DNA of 30,172 nt, from NCBI GenBank assembly GCA_016190025.1, contig JACPRG010000102.1, positions 1-30,172 of the forward strand, read 5' to 3'. This document shows positions 16,263 to 25,379 of the stretch, piece by piece. Under the pieces are notes generated by a model. It searched no databases, was not told the DNA's origin, and saw only the letters and a list, made by a program, of their open reading frames with translations. Both the position numbers and the translations under genes were made by a program. Position 1 is the stretch's first letter, and each line of letters begins with the position of its first letter. This stretch comes from Candidatus Tectimicrobiota bacterium (GTDB lineage Bacteria; UBA8248; JACPRG01).

Positions 16263-16797
16263 TAGCGGGGGCGCGGGCCGCGCGGAAAAAGAGGCCCGGC
16301 GGGTCGTCCGCCGGGCGGCCGTCTCCGCCGCGGCCGCCGCGGCGTTCCCCGTTCCGCTGGGCGGATTCGTGGGCGTCCCCGCCCTTCAGGCCAGGATGCT
16401 CGTCGAGGTGTCGGAGGCCTTCGGCCGGCCCCTGGGGCTGCGCGAGGCCAGGGACCTGGCGGGCCTTTTGGGCGGCGCCGCGGCCCTGCGCTACCTCGGC
16501 CGTCTGGTCGCCCGGGCGGCCGCGAGGGTCGTTCCGGCCGTCGGGTGCGCCGCCGGGGCCGCCTCCGCTTTCGGCTCCACCTTCGCCCTGGGACTGGCGG
16601 CCATCCGGTATTTCCGCCCGGGGGAGGAGGGTTTAGCCGCCGGGGTCGCGGATTCGGAGGGATTCGAGCGGGAGGCCCGGACGCTCCAACTGGAGTGGGA
16701 ATCCGGCGCCATCTCGGAGGAGACCTACCGGAAAGACCTGGAGGCCCTCCGGGAAAAGTTCCTCTCCGCCCGGGACGACCCGCCGGATGCCCGTTGA
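16222..16797 (+). CDS. DUF697-like alpha-helical membrane protein
   Basis: A 191-residue protein of unknown function. After a charged N terminus, hydrophobic alanine/glycine-rich helices (RRAAVSAAAAAAFPVPLGGFVGVPALQARMLVEVS; later GLLGGAAALRYLG, and GCAAGAASAFGSTFALGLAAIRYF) resemble the DUF697 domain found in YcjF and in GTPase-linked membrane proteins. A soluble tail (about 125-191) is rich in E and R, with a short EWESGAISEETYRKDLEALREKF helix. Two GTG starts are possible: 16171, overlapping tlyA by 92 bases, or 16222, with GGGAGA upstream, which I prefer. It overlaps the DUF445 gene by 11 bases, so the two are coupled. Function unknown. Confidence 0.72.
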   Translation: MEERGDPSRGQGPDSGGAGRAEKEARRVVRRAAVSAAAAAAFPVPLGGFVGVPALQARMLVEVSEAFGRPLGLREARDLAGLLGGAAALRYLGRLVARAAARVVPAVGCAAGAASAFGSTFALGLAAIRYFRPGEEGLAAGVADSEGFEREARTLQLEWESGAISEETYRKDLEALREKFLSARDDPPDAR

Positions 16798-17386
16798 GAC
16801 CCTCGGCGTCGGCCTCTGGCTTCCCCCCCTGGTGGGCGCGGCCGTCGGGTACGGGACCAACCGCCTGGCTATCTGGATGCTGTTTCATCCCCGCCGGGAG
16901 GTCCGGCTGCTGGGGCGCGTCCTCCCCTTCACGCCGGGCCTGATCCCCCGCGAGCGCGGGAAGATCGCCGGGGCCGTCGCGGAGTCCATCGAGCAGGAGC
17001 TGCTCTCGGGGCGCGACCTGGTGGACCTGCTGAAGGGGTCGTCCCTGCGGCGGCAGGTCGTGCGCGCCATCGACGCAAAGGTGGACGAGAGGCTGAAGCC
17101 TCTTCCCCTTCCCGAGTCTCTCACCTACCAGATCAAGCTGCTCCTGTCCCGGGAGGTGGTGAAGCAGATGGACGCCTTCTTCGAGGAGCGCGCTCACCTC
17201 GTGGCGGAGAGCCTGGACATCCAAGGGGCCGTGGCGCAGAGGCTGGACCGCCTGGACCTGGCCGAGCTGGAGGGCCTGGTGTACCGCGTCTCGGGCGGGC
17301 AGCTCCGGTTCATCACGGCGTCCGGGGGGGTCCTGGGATTCCTGATCGGGTGCGCCCAGTCCCTTCTCTTGTGGTGGCTCGGATGA
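16787..17386 (+). CDS. DUF445 family membrane protein
   Basis: A 199-residue member of the DUF445 (YheB-like) family, whose function is not established. The N-terminal membrane segment LWLPPLVGAAVGYGTNRLAIWMLFHP carries the family's GYxTNxLAIxMLFxP pattern and is followed by GRVLPFTPGLIPRERGKIAGAVAESIEQELL. A soluble helical region lies between about 75 and 165, and a second membrane segment (GGVLGFLIGCAQSLLLWWL) ends the protein, so both ends sit in the membrane. It overlaps the previous gene and ends four bases before addB. Confidence 0.85.
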   Translation: MPVETLGVGLWLPPLVGAAVGYGTNRLAIWMLFHPRREVRLLGRVLPFTPGLIPRERGKIAGAVAESIEQELLSGRDLVDLLKGSSLRRQVVRAIDAKVDERLKPLPLPESLTYQIKLLLSREVVKQMDAFFEERAHLVAESLDIQGAVAQRLDRLDLAELEGLVYRVSGGQLRFITASGGVLGFLIGCAQSLLLWWLG

Positions 17387-17390
17387 GGCG

Positions 17391-20300
17391 ATGGCCAATG
17401 ACGCGATAGGCGGAACGGCCGAAAGACCCCCCATGACCGACCGAGCGACCCCCGCTCTCCACATCCTCACCGGCCCTTTCCATCCCGATCTCGAGGCGTC
17501 GCTGCGGGCTCACCTGGAACGCTGGGCCGCACCCCGGCGAGGGAGGGCCGCCCTTCCCTCCTTCGCCCTTGTCGCGCCTTCGTCCGAGCTTTCCCTCCGC
17601 CTCAAGCGCCTCATCACGCTCCGGTGGAGGATGAGGCTGGCCGGGGTTCACCTCCTCGTCGCCCAAAGTCTCGCCGAGAGGGTCGTCCGGGCCTCCGCCG
17701 GGCGGCCACCCGGACGGGCGGACGACCTGCTCCTGGCGGAGCTGGTCCGGCGGCTGGTCCTGGAAGGGGACTTTCCGGCGGAGTGGAAGCGGCTCGTCCG
17801 CACGGCGGGCGGGGCCGACGCCCTTTGCCGGACGCTGCGGGAGCTGGAGGAGTCCAGGGTCCCCGCGGACGCAAGGGCCGCCGATCCTGTCTTGCGGCTT
17901 CACGTCCTGTATCAGGAAAAGCGGGAGGCGCTCGGCCTGGAGACCACGAGCGACCCGGTGGAGGCGGCCGTCGGGCGCGCGGAGGAATCGGGGTTTCTCC
18001 GCTCCCTGGAGCGCGTGGCGTACTACGGCTTTTACGACATGACGCAGATTCAGATCGACCTCCTGGCGAGGGTCGCCTCCCTCTGTCCGACGACGGTGTT
18101 CCTCCCGTGCGCGCCGGGCCGCCGGGCGTACGCGTTCGCCGATGATTTTCTCCGGGCGCTGAGGGGCCGTTTCCCCGAGGCGGAGGTCCGCCCCGCGGTG
18201 GACGGGCCCTCAGTGCCGCCCCCGTCGCCCAAATCCTCCGGGCCGGCCGCCGGAGAGCCGGTCCCTTTTCTCCAGCCGGCGCTGGGCCGGCTCTTCGAGG
18301 AGGAGGCCGGGGCCGCCCGCGAGTCTCTCCCCTGGCCGGCCCCCGAAAGGAGCAGTCGGGGGCGGGCGCTGCGGTCCTTCACCGCCTCCGGGCCCGAGGC
18401 GGAGATCGAAATCGCCGCCAAGGAGGTCCTCCGCTGGACGGAGGAGGAAGGGTTCTCCTTTCACGAGATCGGCGTCGTCGCGAGACACCTCTCCCCCTAT
18501 CTGCCTTTCCTTTCGCCCGTGTTCGACGCCCACGCGATCCCCTTCCGAACGCCCGAAGCCCGGCCGCTCTCCCGGCTTCCCTGGGCGAAGGCGGCCGCCG
18601 CGCTGAACCGGGTCCTGGCGGAGGACTTCCAAAGGCCCGATGTCCTGGAGATCCTGACGTCCCCCTTTTTCCGCGCCGGGGGCGAGGGGGGGGACGTGAA
18701 GGGGGGAGGCATGGGGGAGACGGCCCGGCGTTGGGTCCGGCGTCTCAGCCTCGGTCAAGGCATCGGGGACTGGGAGAAGATCGCCCGACTGCCAGCGGGG
18801 GAGCTGGCCCGGAAGGCCGGAGAGGAGAGTCCCTCCCCGCGGGTCGAGGGCGAGGTCCGGGCCTTCCAGGGTCACTTGCGCGTCCTGACCGGGGCCGCCC
18901 GGGGGTTCCCCAGGCGGGGCGCCTGGCGGGCGATGGTCGAGGCCTACCGCGCGTTGGCCCGGCGGGTTCTCGACCTTTCGGGCGCCCCCGGCGGGGATGC
19001 GGGAATCGCGTCGCCCTGGGAGATCCTGGAAGACATCCTGGACCGGCTTCGGGCGCGGGAGCGCCTGGAGGGGGAGACCGACCGGGCGGCCTTCCTCTCG
19101 GCCCTCGACGAGCACCTCCGGGCGCGCGGGGTTCCCGTGCGAGATCCCCATCACCCCGCGGTGGAGGTCCTGGGCGCCATGGACGCCCGGGGGAAGGGCT
19201 TTTCCTGCCTGGCGGTGATGGGACTCCAGGAGGGGGTCTGGCCCTGGCGGGCGGGCGAGGACCCGTTCCTCGGCGACGCGGCCCGCGGGCGGATCGCCGA
19301 GGCGCACGGCGTTCGTCTTTTGAAGAAGGCGGCCGGCCTCGAAGAGGAGCGGCTCCTGTTCACGCTGGCGCTGGCCTCGGCGCGGGAGCGCCTCACGCTG
19401 ACCTGGCAGCGGTCCGGGGAGGACGGCAAGCCGCTGGTCCGCTCCTGGTTCCTTCACGAGCTCGCGCGCGCCCTCGGGCGGGAAGAGGGAGACCTGCCCG
19501 ACACCTGCCACGTCCCGCGGACGCTGGAGGAGCGGTTCGAGAAGAGGACGTTTTCCGACCTCTTCTGGACGCCGGCCGAGTGGACGGCGCGGCTCTTCCT
19601 CCGGGGCCGGGACCCCGAGACCCTGTGCGCCGCGCGCGGGCTCGAGCCGGGGGTTCTCGGCCGCTGTTTCGAGGCCGGGGATCGCCTCAGGCGCATCGGT
19701 CCCTCCCTGACGGACCGGGACGGCGTGACGGGGAAGCTCCCGGCCCTGTGGGCCGAGCTGCGGGAAAAAGGCTGGTCGCCGACTGCGCTGGAGACCTACG
19801 CCCAGTGTCCGTTCCGTTTCTTCGCGAGCCGCGTCCTCGGCCTGGAGGAGTTCGAGGAGCCGGAGGAGGTTCCGGTCCCGGAGGCGGCCGACCTCGGCAA
19901 CCTCCTGCACGAGATCTTCCAGCGCTTTTTCCCCAGGTGGAGTCCCCAGCGCCCAAAAGCCGCGGAGGACGCCTCCCGGCTCGTCGAGTCCGCGCTTTCC
20001 GAGTACGAGAAGACGAGCCCCGTCGGCTATCCGCTTCTTTGGCGGGAGACGCGCGAGACCCTGCGGGCGCTGGCGGAGGCGTACATCCACGAGGAAACCC
20101 GGCGCCTGGAGGAGAGCGGTTTCCGCCCCGCGGCCTTCGAGGAACGGGGGGAGGCGGAGCTGCCGGAGATCCCCGGCGCGCCTTCCATCCTGAGGGGCGC
20201 GAAGATCCGGGGGCGGTTGGACCGCATGGACCGGCGCGAGGGCCAAGCCGGAACCGAACTGCGCGTCGTGGACTACAAGTTCACCCTCGGGAGAACCCCC

Positions 20301-20720
20301 CCCAAGAAAAACCTGGAAGAGGCCGCCCTCCAGGGGAAAAGGTTGCAGCCGGCCTTCTATGTGCTTTTGGCGAGACACCGGGAGCGGGGGGCGAGGACGA
20401 GCGCGGAGCTTCACTTTCTGGCCCGGAACTGGCCGGAGGATGCCGAGCGCCGGCACGTCTTCTCGCTCGGTGCGTGGGAAACCCCCTGGGCGGGGGAGAT
20501 GGGCGACACGCTCGCCCGGCTCCTCAAGGGCGTCCGGGACGGGGAGTTCTACATCGTCCCCGACGAGGGCGAGTTCGGCTATTGCCGCCGGTGTCCCTAT
20601 CAAGTCCTCTGCCGGAAGAACCACCGGCCGACCCGGTACCGCCGGAAGGCGGACCCGCGGACGCATGGCGTGGAAACCCTCCGAGAGAAACGATGGCCTC
20701 CGAAGCCCGAGAGCCGCTAG
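17391..20720 (+). CDS. addB: AddB-like helicase-exonuclease subunit with Fe-S PD-(D/E)XK nuclease
   Basis: The second subunit of the AddAB complex, which unwinds and resects double-strand breaks for RecA. The 1109 residues have a degenerate helicase-like body; I see no Walker A in the N-terminal ILTGPFHPDLEASL region, so it is probably not an ATPase. The C-terminal nuclease has GRLDRMD and D961/K963 in VVDYKF. The four cysteines C806 (AQCPFRFF), C1065, C1068 and C1074 follow the C-xn-C-x2-C-x5-C pattern of the structural [4Fe-4S] cluster in AddB and Cas4-like nucleases. A second ATG at 17433, with a GGAACGG site, is a possible start. It overlaps addA by 28 bases. Confidence 0.9.
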   Translation: MANDAIGGTAERPPMTDRATPALHILTGPFHPDLEASLRAHLERWAAPRRGRAALPSFALVAPSSELSLRLKRLITLRWRMRLAGVHLLVAQSLAERVVRASAGRPPGRADDLLLAELVRRLVLEGDFPAEWKRLVRTAGGADALCRTLRELEESRVPADARAADPVLRLHVLYQEKREALGLETTSDPVEAAVGRAEESGFLRSLERVAYYGFYDMTQIQIDLLARVASLCPTTVFLPCAPGRRAYAFADDFLRALRGRFPEAEVRPAVDGPSVPPPSPKSSGPAAGEPVPFLQPALGRLFEEEAGAARESLPWPAPERSSRGRALRSFTASGPEAEIEIAAKEVLRWTEEEGFSFHEIGVVARHLSPYLPFLSPVFDAHAIPFRTPEARPLSRLPWAKAAAALNRVLAEDFQRPDVLEILTSPFFRAGGEGGDVKGGGMGETARRWVRRLSLGQGIGDWEKIARLPAGELARKAGEESPSPRVEGEVRAFQGHLRVLTGAARGFPRRGAWRAMVEAYRALARRVLDLSGAPGGDAGIASPWEILEDILDRLRARERLEGETDRAAFLSALDEHLRARGVPVRDPHHPAVEVLGAMDARGKGFSCLAVMGLQEGVWPWRAGEDPFLGDAARGRIAEAHGVRLLKKAAGLEEERLLFTLALASARERLTLTWQRSGEDGKPLVRSWFLHELARALGREEGDLPDTCHVPRTLEERFEKRTFSDLFWTPAEWTARLFLRGRDPETLCAARGLEPGVLGRCFEAGDRLRRIGPSLTDRDGVTGKLPALWAELREKGWSPTALETYAQCPFRFFASRVLGLEEFEEPEEVPVPEAADLGNLLHEIFQRFFPRWSPQRPKAAEDASRLVESALSEYEKTSPVGYPLLWRETRETLRALAEAYIHEETRRLEESGFRPAAFEERGEAELPEIPGAPSILRGAKIRGRLDRMDRREGQAGTELRVVDYKFTLGRTPPKKNLEEAALQGKRLQPAFYVLLARHRERGARTSAELHFLARNWPEDAERRHVFSLGAWETPWAGEMGDTLARLLKGVRDGEFYIVPDEGEFGYCRRCPYQVLCRKNHRPTRYRRKADPRTHGVETLREKRWPPKPESR

Positions 20721-23700
20721 CCGCCGGCGCCCCCCTCGCTGACGCCGGGGACCGGCTGCGGGCCGCCACCACCTTCGACCGAAACGTCGTCGTCACGGCG
20801 GGGGCCGGCACCGGCAAGACGACCCTTCTCACCGAGCGCCTCCTGAACCTCTTCTTCCGGCGGGAGGACCCGGCCCATCCGGCCCAGTGCGTCGCCCTCA
20901 CCTTCACGAACCGCGCGGCCGGGGAGATGGCCGAGCGCCTGCGGGCCTGTCTGGAAAAGTTCCTGGCTTGGGCGGGCCGGGGGGGGCCTCCTCCGGGAAG
21001 TGACGGAGTCCCGGCCCGGATGTACTGGGACCTCGCCGGCCGCTACGGGTGGACGCACGGAGAAATGGGCGCCCTCGCGCGCCGCACCCTTCGGGACCTC
21101 GAGCTGGCTCCCATCTCCACGTACCACGGCTTCGCCGCCCGGCTCCTGCGGCTCTATCCCCTCCAGGCGGGCGTGGACCCGTATTTCCGGGAGGACGACG
21201 GGACTGTCTTCGAGGAGAGCCTCGCCCGGCGCTGGGAGGAGTGGCTGGCCGGAGAGCTGGCGGAGGGCGCGCCCCGCGAGGCCCTTTGGCGGAGAGCGCT
21301 CCGCCGGTTCGATCTCCCCGCGCTGCAGGATCTGGCGAAGCGGATGTGCTCGGAGCTGATCCCCCTGGAGGACTTGATGGAGGACCTGGAGCGCGCCCCG
21401 GCGGAGGGGACGATCTTCGAGGCGCCGCCCGGCTGGCTGGAGGGGGAGGTCGCCGCCGCGAGGGAGTTGGCGAGGGGGTTCGAGAAGAATCGGAAGATCG
21501 AGGACTGGACCCGGAAAGCGGTTGAGGTCCTCGAGGCGTTCCACCGGCGAGAGCCGGAGGAGGCGATCCGGAAGCTGGCGGCCAGGATTCAAAGCGGCAT
21601 GCCGAACAATGTCAAGGGCATCCCGGAGAAGGTCTACGCGGCCTGCAAGCGGGTCATCACCCTGGCCCGGGGGCTCGCCTCCCTGGACCGCGGGGCCCTC
21701 CGCGACGCCCTGGAGGCGGTTTTCCCCTTCGCCCGGGCGTTCCGGGAGGAGTTCGTCCGGTCCGGCTACCTGCACTTCGACGCCTTGCTGGTCCGCGCCC
21801 GGGATCTCCTCCGGGACCGCCCGGAGATCCGCCGCCGGCTGAAAGAGCGCTTCCGGCACCTGCTGGTGGACGAGTTCCAGGACACCGACCCCATCCAGTA
21901 CGAGATCGTCCTGTATCTGGCGGAGGCGCGGGGGACGGAGGCCCGGGAGTGGCGCGACGTCCGGCTGGAAGGAGGAAAACTCTTCGTCGTGGGCGACCCC
22001 AAGCAGTCCATCTATTCCTTCCGGGGGGCCGACATCGAGGCCTATCACGTCCTTCTCCGCGACGTCCTCCAGGAAAAACCCCTCCAGTTGCGCGTCAACT
22101 TCCGAAGCCACGACCGCGTCGTGAGCGCGGTGAACGGGATCTTCGGGCGTCTGATTCGGGGGGAGGAGAGGATTCAGCCCGACTACGTCCCCGCGGAGCC
22201 CCGCCCCGGCGGGCCGGCGAGCCTGGAATCGCAGAAGGTGGAGGTCCGCGTCGTGCGCCCGGAGGGGGACGGGACCTGGAACTCCGGCGAGGCCGCCGAA
22301 GGGGAGGCGCGAGAGATCGCCCGGTGGATCCGCGAGGACTTGGTGGGGCAGGCGGAGGTTCCCGACCGGGAGCGCGGGAAAAAGTTCGCGGAATTCGGCG
22401 ACGTGGCCCTTTTGTTCCGGAAGATGACGGGCGTGGGCGCGTACGTGGACGCCCTGCGCGCGCAGGGCGTCCCCCACGTCGTCGAGGCGGGGCGCGGCTT
22501 TTTCGAGACGCAGGAGGTCACCGACTTCCTCAACCTCCTCGCCGCCCTCGCCTACCCGGAGGACCGGCTCGCCTGGGCGGGCGTGCTGCGCTCCCCCATC
22601 GGCGGACTCAACGACAAGGAGCTCTACGCGTGGGCGCAGGGGCTTCCTCTCCCCAAGGCTCCCTCTCTCGGGGAGAGGCTGGAGCGGGTTCGCGCGGAGA
22701 TCCGCCGCCTTCCCGTCTCGGAGGCCCTGGACCGGGTCCTTTCCGCTTTCCCCGTTCTGGAGTCCGCTGCCCTCCTGGCCGGGGAGCAGGGGCGGAACAA
22801 CGTCCTGAAAGTCCGGTCCCTGGCGCTCGGCCGGGAGCAAAGCCTCGGCGTCGGGTTCGCCGGCCTCGTGGACTGGCTGCGCAGCCAGGGGCGGGAGATC
22901 CGGGACGAGGGCGAGAGTCCCCTCGCGGAGGAGGACCTCAACGCCGTCAAGCTCCTCACCGTTCACAAGGCGAAGGGGCTGGAGTTCCCCGTGGTCGTCC
23001 TCGCGGGCCTGCACGCGGGGTCGCGCAGGCCGGGGGAGGCCGTCCGGCTCCGCCGGGACTGGTCCACGGGGACGTGGGACCTGCGGGCGGGCTCGATCCG
23101 GACGCCGGGCGCGGTGTGGGCGGAGGACCGGGCGGACGCCCTGGCGGACGCGGAAGAGCGGCGGCTCCTCTACGTGGCGGCGACGCGCGCCCGCGAGCGC
23201 TTGCTTTTTTCTGCCGCGGTGCGGCACGAGAACGGGAGGATGGCGGGCGCCGAGGGCTTTCTGGGTTACCTGAACGAGGCCCTCGGGGCGGACGCGCGGG
23301 AGGAGGGCGCCCGGTGGCCGCCGATGGGGGGGGAGATGGGGGGGGCAAGGATCGAGCGGGTCTTCGTGACGTCTCCGCCCCAGGGGGCCGCGCCGGAGGG
23401 GTCCGGCCCAGGGGCGGCCGTCCCCGAGGACCTGGAGGCGGCCTGGCGGGCGCGAAAGGAGAGGGCGGAGCGGATTCGGGGCGAGCGTCTGGACGCCCGT
23501 CCCTCGGATCTCGGCGATGAGGAGGGCGGAGCTGGCGAAGCCGATGCCGCCGAGGCCCCGCCGCGCGAGTGGCCGCGCCAGGTCGGGAGCGCCGTGCACG
23601 ACGTCATGGAGAGGATCGACCTGAAGGCGCCCGCCAAGGGCCTCGAGGAGGTCGTCCGGGTTTCGGTGGAGGGGCTTTTCCCGGACCTCCCGGGGGAGGA

Positions 23701-24082
23701 AGAGCGAATCCGGCGGGAGGTGAGAGGGATCGTCGAGGGGTTCATCCAATCGGCCGACTTCAAGGAGAAGATCCAGCCGTTCCGCGTCCTGGGCCGCGAG
23801 GTGCCCTGTTTGCTGCCCATGAAGGGGGAGGATGAGTACGCCGGGTCGGCCGAGGGCTACGCGGACCTGGTCATCGAGGACGCCGAGGGGGTTCTGGTCG
23901 TCGATTACAAGACCGACCGGGTGGAGCGATCCGAGGCGTATGGGCGCGTTGAGCGGTACAGGCGCCAGGGGGAGCTTTACGCCCGCGCCGTGTCGGAGGC
24001 CCTGGGGCTGCCGGTCCGGCGGTTCGGCGTGGCCTTCCTCAGGCCCGGGGTCCTCCAGGTCTTGCCGCTGGAAGAGGGGTGA
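20693..24082 (+). CDS. addA: AddA helicase-nuclease subunit (UvrD family)
   Basis: The motor and nuclease subunit of AddAB. From ATG 20693 it has 1129 residues. Superfamily-1 helicase motifs are complete and in order: Walker A AGAGTGKT (36-43), FTNRAAGEM, Walker B VDEFQDTDPIQ (D393, E394), GDPKQSIYSFRGAD, NFRSHDRVV, TVHKAKGLEFPVVVLAG and LYVAATRARERL. The C-terminal RecB-type nuclease is seen in EGYADLVIED and VVDYKTDR (D1071, K1073). The N terminus lies within the end of addB, giving coupled translation. Both subunits carrying a nuclease identifies AddAB rather than RecBCD. An inserted region of about 60 residues around 900-960 is acidic and low in complexity. Confidence 0.95.
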   Translation: MASEAREPLAAGAPLADAGDRLRAATTFDRNVVVTAGAGTGKTTLLTERLLNLFFRREDPAHPAQCVALTFTNRAAGEMAERLRACLEKFLAWAGRGGPPPGSDGVPARMYWDLAGRYGWTHGEMGALARRTLRDLELAPISTYHGFAARLLRLYPLQAGVDPYFREDDGTVFEESLARRWEEWLAGELAEGAPREALWRRALRRFDLPALQDLAKRMCSELIPLEDLMEDLERAPAEGTIFEAPPGWLEGEVAAARELARGFEKNRKIEDWTRKAVEVLEAFHRREPEEAIRKLAARIQSGMPNNVKGIPEKVYAACKRVITLARGLASLDRGALRDALEAVFPFARAFREEFVRSGYLHFDALLVRARDLLRDRPEIRRRLKERFRHLLVDEFQDTDPIQYEIVLYLAEARGTEAREWRDVRLEGGKLFVVGDPKQSIYSFRGADIEAYHVLLRDVLQEKPLQLRVNFRSHDRVVSAVNGIFGRLIRGEERIQPDYVPAEPRPGGPASLESQKVEVRVVRPEGDGTWNSGEAAEGEAREIARWIREDLVGQAEVPDRERGKKFAEFGDVALLFRKMTGVGAYVDALRAQGVPHVVEAGRGFFETQEVTDFLNLLAALAYPEDRLAWAGVLRSPIGGLNDKELYAWAQGLPLPKAPSLGERLERVRAEIRRLPVSEALDRVLSAFPVLESAALLAGEQGRNNVLKVRSLALGREQSLGVGFAGLVDWLRSQGREIRDEGESPLAEEDLNAVKLLTVHKAKGLEFPVVVLAGLHAGSRRPGEAVRLRRDWSTGTWDLRAGSIRTPGAVWAEDRADALADAEERRLLYVAATRARERLLFSAAVRHENGRMAGAEGFLGYLNEALGADAREEGARWPPMGGEMGGARIERVFVTSPPQGAAPEGSGPGAAVPEDLEAAWRARKERAERIRGERLDARPSDLGDEEGGAGEADAAEAPPREWPRQVGSAVHDVMERIDLKAPAKGLEEVVRVSVEGLFPDLPGEEERIRREVRGIVEGFIQSADFKEKIQPFRVLGREVPCLLPMKGEDEYAGSAEGYADLVIEDAEGVLVVDYKTDRVERSEAYGRVERYRRQGELYARAVSEALGLPVRRFGVAFLRPGVLQVLPLEEG

Positions 24083-24193
24083 GGGGGCGCGTCCCGTCCC
24101 TGTCCCGACCGATCCGGCGCCGCGAACGGCGTGATCTGTGAGAGAATACCCCGAATCAAAAACCTCGGGCGCAATCGAGAGGAGGGAATTGGC

Positions 24194-25225
24194 ATGAAGA
24201 CGAGGGGCGCTCTTCAGTTCTTTTCCGCCGGCCTGCTCTTTTTGTTTTTCTCGGCGGCGTGGGGGGCCGAACGGGTGAGCTTCAACCTGAACTGGGTCCC
24301 CCACGGCAGGGACATCCCTTATTTTGTCGCCTTGGAGAAGGGCTATTTCCGGGAGGAAGGGCTTCAGGTCAAGCTGGAGCGGGGGTACGGGAGCGCCGAC
24401 GCGTTCAAGAAAGTCGCCGCCGGGACCAACGACCTGGGCGTGACGGACCCCGCCTCCCTGATCCTGGGCCGGGCCCAAGGGGTGGGGCTGAAGATGGTCG
24501 GGGTGTGGCATGACCGGGCCCCTTACCTCATCCGGACGCTGGAGGGCTCCGGGATCAACCGGCCCCAGGACCTGGTCGGGCGGACGCTCGGCACGCCTCC
24601 GGGGGACGCGACCCTTCAGCATTTGCCCGCGCTGGCGGAGATGCTGGGCTTCGACCTTTCCAAGGTCAAGGTGGTGAACGTGGATGGGGCCGTCCGCGAG
24701 GCCGCCCTGGTAGGCGGAAAGTTCGACGCCGTCACCGGCTTCGTCCAGCAATATCCCGCCGTCAAGGCCATGGCGGAAAAACAGGGCAAAAAGGTCAAGG
24801 ACATCCTGCTGGCCAAGTACGGCCTGGATGTGTACGCCCTGGGCATCTCGGCCAAGGACGAGGTCCTGAGCGGGAGGGCCCCCATGGTGCGGGGGTTCCT
24901 CAAGGCGGTCGTCCGAGGGGTGGCCTTTTCCATCCAAAGCCCGGATCAGGCGACCGACATGTTCATCAAGCACAACCCGACGGCCGACCGGACCCTGAAC
25001 CGGCAGGTGTGGGACCTCGCCCTGGACACCATCCTGACCGCGGCCCAGGAGAAGCTCGGGCTTCTGCACATGACGCGGGATAAGTGGGTCAAGACCCGGG
25101 ATGTCCTGACGAAGGCCCTCAAGGTGAAGCGGGGGGCGCCGGTCGAAGACCTGTACACCAACGACTTTCTCCCCAAGGTCCTGCCGCCCAAGCGGGGCCC
25201 CAGGGCGTTCCCGCCCGTCTACTGA
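24194..25225 (+). CDS. NMT1/THI5-like ABC transporter substrate-binding protein
   Basis: A 343-residue periplasmic protein of the SsuA/THI5-like family. A signal peptide is clear (MKTRGALQFFSAGLLFLFFSAAWGA, cleavage after about residue 24). The fold signature follows: FNLNWVPHGRDIPYFVALEKGYFREEGLQVKLERGYGSADAFKKVAAGTNDLGVTDPASLI, then GRTLGTPPGDAT and FDAVTGFVQQYPAVKAM. Relatives bind nitrate, sulfonates, taurine, pyrimidines or thiamine precursors; the ligand here is unknown. No permease or ATPase gene is adjacent, so it is an orphan or works with a distant transporter. AGGAGG sits nine bases before the ATG. A 111-base gap after addA suggests its own promoter, which I could not identify. Confidence 0.88.
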   Translation: MKTRGALQFFSAGLLFLFFSAAWGAERVSFNLNWVPHGRDIPYFVALEKGYFREEGLQVKLERGYGSADAFKKVAAGTNDLGVTDPASLILGRAQGVGLKMVGVWHDRAPYLIRTLEGSGINRPQDLVGRTLGTPPGDATLQHLPALAEMLGFDLSKVKVVNVDGAVREAALVGGKFDAVTGFVQQYPAVKAMAEKQGKKVKDILLAKYGLDVYALGISAKDEVLSGRAPMVRGFLKAVVRGVAFSIQSPDQATDMFIKHNPTADRTLNRQVWDLALDTILTAAQEKLGLLHMTRDKWVKTRDVLTKALKVKRGAPVEDLYTNDFLPKVLPPKRGPRAFPPVY

Positions 25226-25379
25226 CGCGGGGAGAAGAGGGTGGGGTTGACGTTGAGGCGGCAACGGGGTGGAACCCCTGATCGTCGAAAGAAAGGGGAA
25301 GATGGAGGGGAAATATGAGATAACATGGCGGGGTCTTGGGGCGCCGGAATGTCGAACGCGTCGGAGAGGCGTTGGCGTT

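Noticed and set aside
18210..20666. A long minus-strand open frame opposite addB
   Set aside because: Low-complexity, G/P/R/L-rich translation in the complement of a real gene; typical of high-GC antisense frames.
20717..25264. A very long minus-strand open frame (about 1500 codons) opposite addA and the binding protein
   Set aside because: The same GC-driven artefact; it spans two well-supported plus-strand genes and shows no recognisable domain.
25270..25290. Standard ECF autoregulatory promoter upstream of the sigma gene
   Set aside because: The GGAACC and CGTC elements are only seven bases apart, too close for a functional -35/-10 pair; kept only as a shared-motif observation.
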